Of a DNA stretch of 22,278 nt, positions 1-6,639 are shown one piece after another. The position numbers and the translations under genes are program-made. Numbering within the stretch: the first letter of the stretch is position 1; each line of letters opens with the position of its first letter. The DNA lies in the NCBI GenBank assembly GCA_964503615.1, contig CAZDBA010000079.1, positions 1 through 22,278 on the forward strand, written 5' to 3'. The notes below the pieces were generated by a model. It was given only the letters and a program-made list of their open reading frames with translations, was not told where the DNA came from and did no database searches. The DNA is from CAZDBA01 sp964503615. Lineage in GTDB: Bacteria > Planctomycetota > Planctomycetia > Pirellulales > Pirellulaceae.

Positions 1-465
1 CAAAGCAAGTTTATCGGTCGTGGTATTTGGGCGCATGTCAGCGGCCGACGTGGCTAGTCCGACTTCGATTCCTTGCAACGCTTCGTCACTATCGAACTTG
101 CCGAGCCCCCGTAGAGCATAGAAGCGAGCTGTACGATTCTTTTTTTCGACAAGCTGTCTGAAGAAAGGAACCGTTCGGGGATCTTCGATCGCCAGCAACT
201 TTATTATGCTCGCCTGATCGTTATGATTTTCCAGCACCGCGTTTCCCAGCTCTTCAATCACCCGACCGATCTTCGCATCATCTCGAGGTGCAATGACAAC
301 CAAGCATTCGCCTTCTGCGGAATCATCCCAGTCATAGGGAGGAGAATACTCATCGGTATTACCGAGTTTAATTTCCATTTCGAACCGGGCATTGATTTTG
401 TACGTGTCGGGCTTGGACAGATCGAACCATCGGGTGACAACGACATCCCTTAGCAAGTTCCGCAG
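1..465 (-). pseudogene. HEAT-repeat-like protein fragment, 5'-truncated and running off the left edge
   Basis: Minus-strand reading is open from the TGA at 468-466 to the window edge. It encodes a WFDLSKPDTYKI segment followed by helical text such as VIEELGNAVLENHNDQ, IIKLLAIEDPRTVPFF and ARFYALRGLGKFDSDEAL. The latter read like HEAT repeats; the D-L-S-K-P-x-T-Y segment resembles a beta-sandwich domain that precedes HEAT-type repeats in some planctomycete proteins (family recollection, not a search). There is no in-frame ATG before 378, which lies inside the beta domain. The only earlier candidate is a TTG at 456-454 with no good Shine-Dalgarno. A REP-like palindrome lies 44 bases upstream and there is no room for a missing N-terminal domain before the next gene, so this looks like a 5'-truncated remnant. 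A functional short protein from the TTG cannot be excluded. Function unknown, probably a protein-interaction scaffold. Confidence 0.55.
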
Positions 466-508
466 TCAACGTCATGGCGACTTATTTGCCCATTTCGGGA
501 AGGTCTCA

Positions 509-556
509 CGCAAAGGCGCAAAGGATTTCGCCATACTGGCTCTTTGTGCCTTTTCG
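509..556. repeat. REP-like imperfect palindrome (CGCAAAGGCGCAAAG type)
   Basis: Arms 509-523 (CGCAAAGGCGCAAAG) and 542-556 (CTTTGTGCCTTTTCG) are inverted copies matching at 13 of 15 positions, separated by 18 bases. It sits in the 125-base spacer between the HEAT-like fragment and the YrbL-like gene. Short GCGCAAAG-type palindromes are a common class of dispersed intergenic element. A degenerate second copy may be present at 13375-13396. Whether it is repeated across the genome cannot be seen here. Confidence 0.5.
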
Positions 557-590
557 CCGGGATAGGCTCTAAACGTGAACGTTACACGAT

Positions 591-1250
591 TCAAAAATTC
601 TTTTTGATATAACGCTTAAGCTGCCAGAGCTTTTTTGCTTTTCGAATCCTGGCGTAAAACCCCAAATACTCGGTGATAGGAACCAGAGCACGGCAGTCGA
701 TCCCATCGATAACCCAAAACTTGTATTTTGGAGAAGTGGGGTTCGCGTTAAGTTTTTGGATGACAATGTTATTCTCACCAACATCGTTATAGATCGTAGC
801 GTCGTTCCGTGTTGATTCGATTGGTTTGATGGCGTTCAGCAACGTCGCCTTGTCGTAAGCCAGCGGTTGGCTCGCATCCGATTCGGCGGCGTCCTCGACG
901 GTTTGCGAGATCGTCCCGTCAATATTTCTAATGGCTTGAACAACAATTCCTTCGCCAAGGTCGGTTTGGACTTTTCCAAAGTACTGCACGAGGTAAGGGA
1001 TTGTGCTGTTCAGGTCCGGATATCGTTTGGCAAGTTGCTCAAACTTGCGAGACTCACCCAGATTCGCATCGAACGCTTCGGGCTTTTGCAGAACTCTCCG
1101 AATCCATGGCTTTTGAGATAGCAAAACTTCTGGCGACCGGTCGCTTGGAATGATCTTGATAATCTTGTCTTTGCATTCGGGGTGCACATAGCACTCCCGC
1201 TTACAGCCAGCTGCGAACGGTTTTAGGTGAGCCAGTTTTATCATGTGCAA
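591..1250 (-). CDS. YrbL-family protein (PhoP-regulatory-network-type, kinase-like fold)
   Basis: 219 residues. The layout matches the YrbL family (PF10707). There is an N-terminal G-x-x-R-x-C-Y-x-H-P-E segment (GCKRECYVHPE, residues 15-25) followed by an I-K-I strand equivalent to the kinase lysine strand. A mid-protein NIDGTIS turn follows near 109-115, then NDVGENNIVIQ (155-165), which parallels the catalytic-loop region. VIDGID (180-185) occupies the metal-binding position, and a basic RIRKAKKLW helix (201-209) lies near the end. In enterobacteria yrbL is a PhoP/BasR-regulated gene of unclear biochemical role, and atypical kinase activity is only a fold-based guess. A second start, MIKLAH, lies six bases inside the first. 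Neither has a clear Shine-Dalgarno. It appears to stand alone; its upstream spacer holds another palindrome. Confidence 0.72.
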   Translation of the reverse strand: MHMIKLAHLKPFAAGCKRECYVHPECKDKIIKIIPSDRSPEVLLSQKPWIRRVLQKPEAFDANLGESRKFEQLAKRYPDLNSTIPYLVQYFGKVQTDLGEGIVVQAIRNIDGTISQTVEDAAESDASQPLAYDKATLLNAIKPIESTRNDATIYNDVGENNIVIQKLNANPTSPKYKFWVIDGIDCRALVPITEYLGFYARIRKAKKLWQLKRYIKKNF

Positions 1251-1365
1251 AGTTTAAGTCAGGTTAAAAACGATGGTGTAGCTCGAACCGAACGTTTTAA
1301 CACGAAAGGATAATCGTTGGGAGATCAGGTTTAGACAAGTGTTTTGCTGAGGAAAGTTATTGATG

Positions 1366-1421
1366 CCACGAATCTCACGAATATTGCTTCCTTCATTCGT
1401 AAGGATTCGTGTTATTCGTGG
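1366..1421. repeat. REP-like palindrome (CCACGAATxxxACGAAT type)
   Basis: Arms 1366-1382 (CCACGAATCTCACGAAT) and 1405-1421 (ATTCGTGTTATTCGTGG) are inverted copies matching at 15 of 17 positions, with a 22-base loop. The loop holds an additional ATTCGT at 1395-1400. Each arm is itself a direct repeat of the ACGAAT core, so alternative pairings are possible. It lies between the divergently oriented YrbL-like gene and the ABC importer operon. Probably a dispersed intergenic element; an operator or RNA structure is possible. Confidence 0.5.
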
Positions 1422-1494
1422 TAAATCGCGACCGATTGATTGAGTTCAATATGCGAGATACGATCTTGAGATCAAGAGAGGAGTTCGAATAGGT

Positions 1495-2466
1495 GTGAGT
1501 GGATCTCGTAGGCAAAGTAATTTAGCGGGTGCATTATTTTGCAGCCCTTGGCTCATAGGATTCGCGCTGCTTTTCCTGTGGCCCTTTGCTGCTTCGTTGT
1601 ATTGGAGTCTGTGCCGTTTTGACTTGATCAATCCGCCAGAATTTATCGGGTTGGAGAACTACAAAAATCTGATCGGCGAGATTCGCGACGGCAGAGGGGT
1701 TGGAGTCGCGCTGACCAATACGATCTATTACTGCTTGATTTCGGTTCCACTTTCGGTCGTCTTGGGGGTCGGCTTGGCGGTGTTACTGAATCTACGAATT
1801 CGTGGGCAAGCGATCTATCGAACACTTGTTTTTCTGCCCAGTGTGATTCCAATTGTCGCCGCCAGTGTACTGTGGGTCTGGCTGTTGGATCCGACCGATG
1901 GGTTCGTAAACTATGTGCTGTCCTGGATCGGGCTAGGCGATCAAAACTGGTTCAATCAATCCCGCTCGGCGGCCAGTTCTGAGACGCTTACGATGCTGAC
2001 TCATTGGAGTTCCGGTTCACCACTGCGGCTGTTTGGTAGCAAAGACGCTTTGATTCTGATGACCTTGTGGGGCGTTGGGAATTTTATGGTCATTTATCTA
2101 GCCGCGTTGAGTGATATGCCCGCTCAATTGTATGAGGCAGCAAAGATAGACGGGGCAAGTTGGTGGCGTCGGCTGATTCACGTTACGATCCCGATGCTCT
2201 CTCCAGTCATTTTTTTCAATCTAGTGGTCGGTTTAATTCGCGGTGTGCAAACGTTTACTTCGGTCTACATTTTCTCCGAAGGGACTGGTAACCCTGGCGA
2301 TTCTCTGATGATGGTTTCGCTAAAACTGTTCCTGAGCGCCTTTGAAGACCTTCAGATGGGTTATGCCTCGGCGGTTGCGTGGATTCTGTTCGTGATCATT
2401 TTGATGGTCACGGCTGCATTGTTTCGAACTTCGAAATACTGGGTCCATTATCGGGTGGCTGCATAA
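1495..2466 (+). CDS. Carbohydrate ABC transporter permease, MalF/UgpA type
   Basis: 323 residues with about six hydrophobic segments, beginning near residues 19-38 (CSPWLIGFALLFLWPFAASL), the usual opening of CUT1-family sugar permeases. The ATPase-contacting EAA loop is clear at 214-233 (EAAKIDGASWWRRLIHVTIP). A short soluble stretch at about 146-180 lies between membrane segments and is probably periplasmic. The start is a GTG at 1495 with AGAGAGGAG at 1475-1483 upstream. It is the first of three head-to-tail genes: its TAA at 2464-2466 is directly followed by the ATG of the binding protein. It should form the importer channel with the MalG-type partner at 3855. The substrate is unknown; the CUT1 family usually takes up oligosaccharides, glycerol-phosphate or polyols. 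Confidence 0.93.
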   Translation: MSGSRRQSNLAGALFCSPWLIGFALLFLWPFAASLYWSLCRFDLINPPEFIGLENYKNLIGEIRDGRGVGVALTNTIYYCLISVPLSVVLGVGLAVLLNLRIRGQAIYRTLVFLPSVIPIVAASVLWVWLLDPTDGFVNYVLSWIGLGDQNWFNQSRSAASSETLTMLTHWSSGSPLRLFGSKDALILMTLWGVGNFMVIYLAALSDMPAQLYEAAKIDGASWWRRLIHVTIPMLSPVIFFNLVVGLIRGVQTFTSVYIFSEGTGNPGDSLMMVSLKLFLSAFEDLQMGYASAVAWILFVIILMVTAALFRTSKYWVHYRVAA

Positions 2467-3858
2467 ATGAAGATCAAAGAAATCGTTTGGGCGATCCTGA
2501 TCGTACTGTTGCTGGCCAGCCCATTTCTGTTGCAGAGTTTTTGGGGCGTCGAGCGTGAGCCGGTACCTAAAGGCCGGACCGAGGTCGTGTTTTGGCATTT
2601 TTGGGGTGGCGACGATCGCGCGGTTGTCGAGGATGTCGCCCGCCGGTTCAATGAGTTTCAGGATCGTTTCTATGTGCGTCCTGTCGCAATGCCTGGAAAC
2701 AATTTGCAAGCGAAATTGTTCCTTTCCACGACCGGTGGTGATCCACCCGACTTGATCAATCAAGATGATCCGGTAATGGCCAACTGGGCTAATAGTGGCG
2801 TAATCCAGCCGATGTCGAACGTGGCGTCGGAAGAGGAAGTCAAATCCGTTTCGCAGTTTCTATTCCCCGCGGCGCGAAAGTTGTCGACCGTCGATCAGCA
2901 ATTGTTTGGGGTGTGCAACGGCTTGGATGTTCGGGCACTTTATTTCAATCAAACGGCGCTTGATCGGTTCGGCTGTGAGGTTCCCACGACGATTGATGAG
3001 TTAGATTTGGTTTCCCGCCAAATCGCTGCGGATGGCCGAGATGCCGATCGAGACTTTTACGGTTACCTGCCCGATTCCAGACGGTTGTGGGCATGGGGCT
3101 ATGTGTTTGGTGGCGAGTTCGTTGATTCAGAGGGGAATATTGACCTAACTAATCCGGAAGTTGTAGCGGCAAGCGAGTGGATGGCCAGCTATTCCCGCCG
3201 CTACGGCGCGGAGAACATCGCAGCGTTTCGCACGGGTGACCAATCACTACCCGGCAAGACGTTTCCGCTTTTGCCCATTGAACCGGATTCGAATGTTGGT
3301 CGCTACGTGATGTTGATGGACGGACAGTGGCGAACGCGAGATATCCGTTTATTCAATGCGAATCGAAGGAAAGACGGTGACCAACAGATCGAGTTTGGCG
3401 TAGCTCCACTTCCCACACCGAATGGTGGTCGTGCCGGCGGCGGATGGGTTAATGGAAACGTTTTTATGATCCCTACCGGTGCGAACAACAGCGAGGGGGC
3501 TTGGGAGTTCATCAAATTCTGGATCGGTTATTCACAACCGGATCAGGCGGCTAAAACTTGCGAGGCTGGGGGCTGGATTCCCGTAGGCGATACTGTGGTT
3601 AGCAATCTTGATTTTCAGAAATTTTTGGAGCAGGACGAACTGTTCGCGAAGTTTGTTGAACTGGCGGCAAGCCCGAACCAGTTGCCGATTCCGATGGTTC
3701 CCGCGGGGCCCAAGTTGAAGCGATCGGTTGAATCTGCGAGTTATCGAATTATGAACGAACCGGACGTGAGTGCCCAGGAAGTTCTTTTAGAAGTTCAAAG
3801 AGAGGTCCAGAAAACGATCGACCAATCAAGCTCTCGCCAACAGGGAGGCACGCGATGA
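2467..3858 (+). CDS. Extracellular solute-binding protein of a carbohydrate ABC importer (family 1)
   Basis: 463 residues. The N-terminus is a single hydrophobic segment (about 7-25, VWAILIVLLLASPFLLQSF) with no lipobox cysteine, so the protein is either cleaved or held by an uncleaved anchor. The mature region opens with TEVVFWHFWGGDD, the typical first strand of family 1 sugar-binding proteins. DPPDLINQDDPVMANWANSG (about 92-111) and GGGWVNGNVFMIPTGANNS (about 325-343) fit the hinge and binding-cleft segments of that family. The start ATG abuts the upstream stop and its Shine-Dalgarno (GGGTGG, 2453-2458) lies inside the upstream gene. The stop overlaps the next ATG by four bases (ATGA), so translational coupling is likely. 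It delivers substrate to the two flanking permeases. Ligand not predictable. Confidence 0.92.
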   Translation: MKIKEIVWAILIVLLLASPFLLQSFWGVEREPVPKGRTEVVFWHFWGGDDRAVVEDVARRFNEFQDRFYVRPVAMPGNNLQAKLFLSTTGGDPPDLINQDDPVMANWANSGVIQPMSNVASEEEVKSVSQFLFPAARKLSTVDQQLFGVCNGLDVRALYFNQTALDRFGCEVPTTIDELDLVSRQIAADGRDADRDFYGYLPDSRRLWAWGYVFGGEFVDSEGNIDLTNPEVVAASEWMASYSRRYGAENIAAFRTGDQSLPGKTFPLLPIEPDSNVGRYVMLMDGQWRTRDIRLFNANRRKDGDQQIEFGVAPLPTPNGGRAGGGWVNGNVFMIPTGANNSEGAWEFIKFWIGYSQPDQAAKTCEAGGWIPVGDTVVSNLDFQKFLEQDELFAKFVELAASPNQLPIPMVPAGPKLKRSVESASYRIMNEPDVSAQEVLLEVQREVQKTIDQSSSRQQGGTR

Positions 3859-4691
3859 GTGGTTTCGGATCGAGCGATCGAGATTCAGCTTGGTGGCATG
3901 CCGTTGTTGTTCCGCTGGTCGCCATTTTTGCGTTACCGCTGCTGTTGATGTTGCTTTCCAGTTTTAAATCGGCGGAAGAGTTGGCTCGCAATCCGTTCGG
4001 GATTTGGCCCGAGAGTTGGAACGGCCAGAACTATCAGGATGCATTGACCAGTATGCCGTTCGCGACCTATCTCTCCAACACGATTACGCTTTGCATCGGT
4101 TGCGTAGTTGGTTCAACCCTTTCTTGTGCCTTGGTTGCCTATGGATTGTGCCGAGTTCAGTGGCGTGGATCAAAGTGGATTTTTGTTACGGTGATGATGA
4201 CGATGTTGTTGCCATGGCAAGTTACCATGATTCCAAGGTTTGTTTTGATCAGCAAACTGGGACTTTACAATTCACTGTGGGCGATCATTTTGCCAGCGTT
4301 TTTGGGTAACGCATTTTTTGTTTTTCTGCTCAGACAGTTTTTCATTTCGGTCCCTGAGCAATTACTGGAGGCGGGGCGGTTGGATGGCCTGTCGCATTGG
4401 GGACTTTTTTGGCGGATTATGTTACCGCTTTCCAAACCTGCGATCGCAACTGTGGCATTGTTTCAATTCGTTGAAACCTGGAACGACTTTGGGGGCCCTC
4501 TGCTCTACCTGAACGATCCCGAACGGTTCCCGCTGGCCTATGGACTGGAACGATTCGTAAGTTCCTATGGAGACCAAACCCATTTGTTGTTGGCCGCTGC
4601 CGTGCTGTTCACGTTGCCGATGGTCGTGCTGTTTTTCCTTGCCCAAAAAACGTTTATCCAAGGGATCTCAACGTCGGGAATCAAAGAGTAG
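3855..4691 (+). CDS. Carbohydrate ABC transporter permease, MalG/UgpE type
   Basis: 278 residues, six predicted membrane segments. The opening segment (about 15-37) is followed by SSFKSAEEL and the P-F-G-I-W-P motif typical of MalG-like permeases. The EAA loop spans about 172-191 (EAGRLDGLSHWGLFWRIMLP). The start ATG overlaps the binding-protein stop in ATGA and has AGGGAGG at 3842-3848, six bases upstream. It pairs with the MalF-type subunit at 1495. No ATPase gene follows: the operon ends 18 bases before the convergent stop of the ion channel, so an ATPase of the MsmX/UgpC kind must come from elsewhere. Confidence 0.93.
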   Translation: MSGFGSSDRDSAWWHAVVVPLVAIFALPLLLMLLSSFKSAEELARNPFGIWPESWNGQNYQDALTSMPFATYLSNTITLCIGCVVGSTLSCALVAYGLCRVQWRGSKWIFVTVMMTMLLPWQVTMIPRFVLISKLGLYNSLWAIILPAFLGNAFFVFLLRQFFISVPEQLLEAGRLDGLSHWGLFWRIMLPLSKPAIATVALFQFVETWNDFGGPLLYLNDPERFPLAYGLERFVSSYGDQTHLLLAAAVLFTLPMVVLFFLAQKTFIQGISTSGIKE

Positions 4692-4709
4692 AGCCTAAAC
4701 TCCCTCTCG

Positions 4710-5609
4710 CTAAAGCTTTTGCCCGCAGAATTTACAATACACAGCGTCGGTGTCGTGGTCTTCAGTGAGACAGGAGGGGCAGCTAATGGTCGACATTTTG
4801 CGGCGAGATTTTCGCGACTCCAGAACTTCTGCAGAAACGAAACCGGTGGGAACAATAATCAGACTGTAACCCAGCAGAATCAACGAGGCTGAAATAAACT
4901 TGCCACCCGTCGTAACGGGAACGATGTCACCAAACCCAACGGTGGTCATGGTAACGATCGCCCAATAAATTCCGTTGGGAATCGATGTGAACTGACACGT
5001 TGACTCTCCGTTTTCATCGAATGCGAATTGAGATTCGACTTCGTACATTACCGATCCGGCAACGGTCACAATGATCATTACCACCATCAGGAACACAACG
5101 ATTTTCCCTCGGGCGTTCCAAATCGCGCTGCCGAGTTCTTCGGCCTCACCTTGAAACCATGCAAGGTTCAAGATTCTAAAGATTCTCAGCAGTCGCAGAG
5201 ATCGAACAACCGAGAACGAATGCGCCTTCACTGAGGTTTTGAATCCTCCAACACCGATTAGCAAAAGTAGATAGTCAGGCAGAATCGCGGCTAAGTCGAT
5301 AATGCCCCAGAAGCTAAAGATGTATTTCAACGGCCGTTTGACGCAAATGATTCGCAGGAAGTACTCGACTGTGAACAGAATCGTGAAAAACCAACGGGCG
5401 AAAAACAGCTCTTCTGACCATTTTTCCTGGAAGCCGTCTACCGTTTCCAAACTAGTCGCCGCGACACTAAGAATGATTGCGACTAGAAGCAGGACGTCAA
5501 ATAGCAAGCCGGTGGGAGTGTGAGCACCAAAAATGATCTCATGTAATTTCTCCCGAATCGTTCGTTTCTTCGAATGGTCTTCAGGCAAGTCGTTTGGCAG
5601 TTTGGTCAT
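4710..5609 (-). CDS. Voltage-gated-type potassium channel with C-terminal zinc ribbon
   Basis: 299 residues in six-transmembrane Kv order: S1 about 33-53, S2 67-90, S3 95-118, S4 131-149, S5 168-189, pore helix 213-221, filter TTVGFGD 222-228 and S6 238-262. S4 carries Arg at 136, 139, 142 and 145, every third residue, as in voltage sensors. The tail is basic (ESRKSRRK) and ends in a four-cysteine zinc ribbon, CPSC (277-280) and CKFC (292-295). A ribbon is an unusual tail for a K+ channel. The start is taken as ATG 5609, because GGAG lies six bases upstream. The alternative GTG at 5621 would overlap that Shine-Dalgarno. The Shine-Dalgarno lies in an inverted repeat (5613-5638). It follows the SGNH-like gene on the same strand with an 80-base gap. 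Inner-membrane protein; ligand of the ribbon unknown. Confidence 0.92.
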   Translation of the reverse strand: MTKLPNDLPEDHSKKRTIREKLHEIIFGAHTPTGLLFDVLLLVAIILSVAATSLETVDGFQEKWSEELFFARWFFTILFTVEYFLRIICVKRPLKYIFSFWGIIDLAAILPDYLLLLIGVGGFKTSVKAHSFSVVRSLRLLRIFRILNLAWFQGEAEELGSAIWNARGKIVVFLMVVMIIVTVAGSVMYEVESQFAFDENGESTCQFTSIPNGIYWAIVTMTTVGFGDIVPVTTGGKFISASLILLGYSLIIVPTGFVSAEVLESRKSRRKMSTISCPSCLTEDHDTDAVYCKFCGQKL

Positions 5610-5612
5610 GTT

Positions 5613-5638
5613 ATTCTCCACTCATATTATTGGAGAAT
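5613..5638 (-). promoter_or_regulatory. Inverted repeat sequestering the ion-channel Shine-Dalgarno, with a 4-codon upstream ORF
   Basis: On the minus strand ATTCTCCA (5638-5631) and TGGAGAAT (5620-5613) are perfect 8-base inverted copies with a 10-base loop. The 3' arm contains the GGAG that serves the channel ATG at 5609. An ATG in the loop opens ATG-AGT-GGA-GAA-TAA (Met-Ser-Gly-Glu), ending in the same arm. As RNA this hairpin would hide the ribosome site; as DNA it could be an operator dyad. Function is inferred from geometry only. Confidence 0.45.
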
Positions 5639-5689
5639 TTTCGATTCACTGAAACGGCGAAACGGTTGTCTAGCGGTAATTTTCGGGAA

Positions 5690-6637
5690 CTACTGTTTTG
5701 CGGGATCGGCCATTGCACTCAGTCTCTCAGATAACCGGCTGGCTATGATCTTGCTTTGTCTGTTTTTTTCCGGTTCTTTCAGATGGTAAGCGGTGTCGAA
5801 GAAGACATCTTTTTCCATCAGGGTTTCGTCCAGCTCGTTGAGAAGCCGGTTGCCAAAAACTCGCTTGAGCCTGGTCTCGATTTCGCGAAGCTCCGTCATT
5901 TTGTCTTCTACGGATTCTTCCGGAATACAAGGCAGGCGGTAAAACACAGTGACACCGACTTCGTTGGCAGCTTTTAAGAACTTTGCCAAGGCAAGCATCG
6001 ACTCGGTTGCGTCTTCGGGAACCTCCACGCCCCACTTGGTGGATTCCGCATCCTTTCCATGGTGTGCTACGAAGTCCCCGTTCTCATCAAAGTTTCGGAT
6101 GTCATAGATTTCGTCCGTGACATCTTTGCCTGACAGACACATTACCGAGGTCCGAGTGCGAACGGCCATCAACTCAAAAATGCCCTCATCCAAAAAGGAG
6201 CGCCATTCTCGCCAAGACATAAATTGGGCACACTCTGGGCAGTTGGCTATGGTTGCAGCGAGCACGCCCGCGACAGGTTTCTCACCCAGTTCATAGTACT
6301 CAAGTGTTAAAACGATAACGTCGCCTACCTGGGTGCAATGCCCCCCTTCGTTGAAACGAAAGTCCAGTCCCTGTCCTGCATTGATACCAAGGTTAACACA
6401 GGGCATGCCACACTCTTCAGCAAAGATCTCTGAGTTGGAACCAAAACCGACACTGGAGCCACCGATTAGAATGATCTTTCGTTCGGTAATTGATTTTGCC
6501 TTCTTATGCTTGTCGCGCATCGCCAGAAGATAGTCGTGCGGGTTGCTTCCACCCCAAAAGATAATTGCCGCAATCAATACTTGGGGCGCAAGCAGGCAAA
6601 GGAAAAACAAAACGGGGCGTTGTTTGGAATTCGTCAT
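5690..6637 (-). CDS. SGNH-hydrolase-like protein, partner of the adjacent MBOAT acyltransferase
   Basis: 315 residues from ATG 6637. The open frame extends further upstream but that part lies inside the MBOAT gene. The N-terminus is a signal or anchor segment (about 9-28). It is followed by an SGNH block I-like IILIGGSSVGFGSNS (nucleophile candidate S61 or S62), VNLGINAGQG (81-90) as block II, and FFDTAYHL near the end with D281 and H285 as the candidate Asp/His pair. This is the arrangement of AlgJ/AlgX- or DltD-like partners encoded beside MBOAT genes. Its ATG is two bases after the MBOAT stop, implying coupling. Likely role: periplasmic acyl transfer or esterase step acting on an exported polymer with the MBOAT enzyme. 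Sequence similarity to AlgJ itself is weak, so the substrate is open. Confidence 0.75.
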   Translation of the reverse strand: MTNSKQRPVLFFLCLLAPQVLIAAIIFWGGSNPHDYLLAMRDKHKKAKSITERKIILIGGSSVGFGSNSEIFAEECGMPCVNLGINAGQGLDFRFNEGGHCTQVGDVIVLTLEYYELGEKPVAGVLAATIANCPECAQFMSWREWRSFLDEGIFELMAVRTRTSVMCLSGKDVTDEIYDIRNFDENGDFVAHHGKDAESTKWGVEVPEDATESMLALAKFLKAANEVGVTVFYRLPCIPEESVEDKMTELREIETRLKRVFGNRLLNELDETLMEKDVFFDTAYHLKEPEKNRQSKIIASRLSERLSAMADPAKQ

Positions 6638-6639
6638 GT

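Noticed and set aside
5610..5621. GTG 5621 as start of the ion channel
   Set aside because: It would overlap the GGAG that is ideally spaced for ATG 5609.
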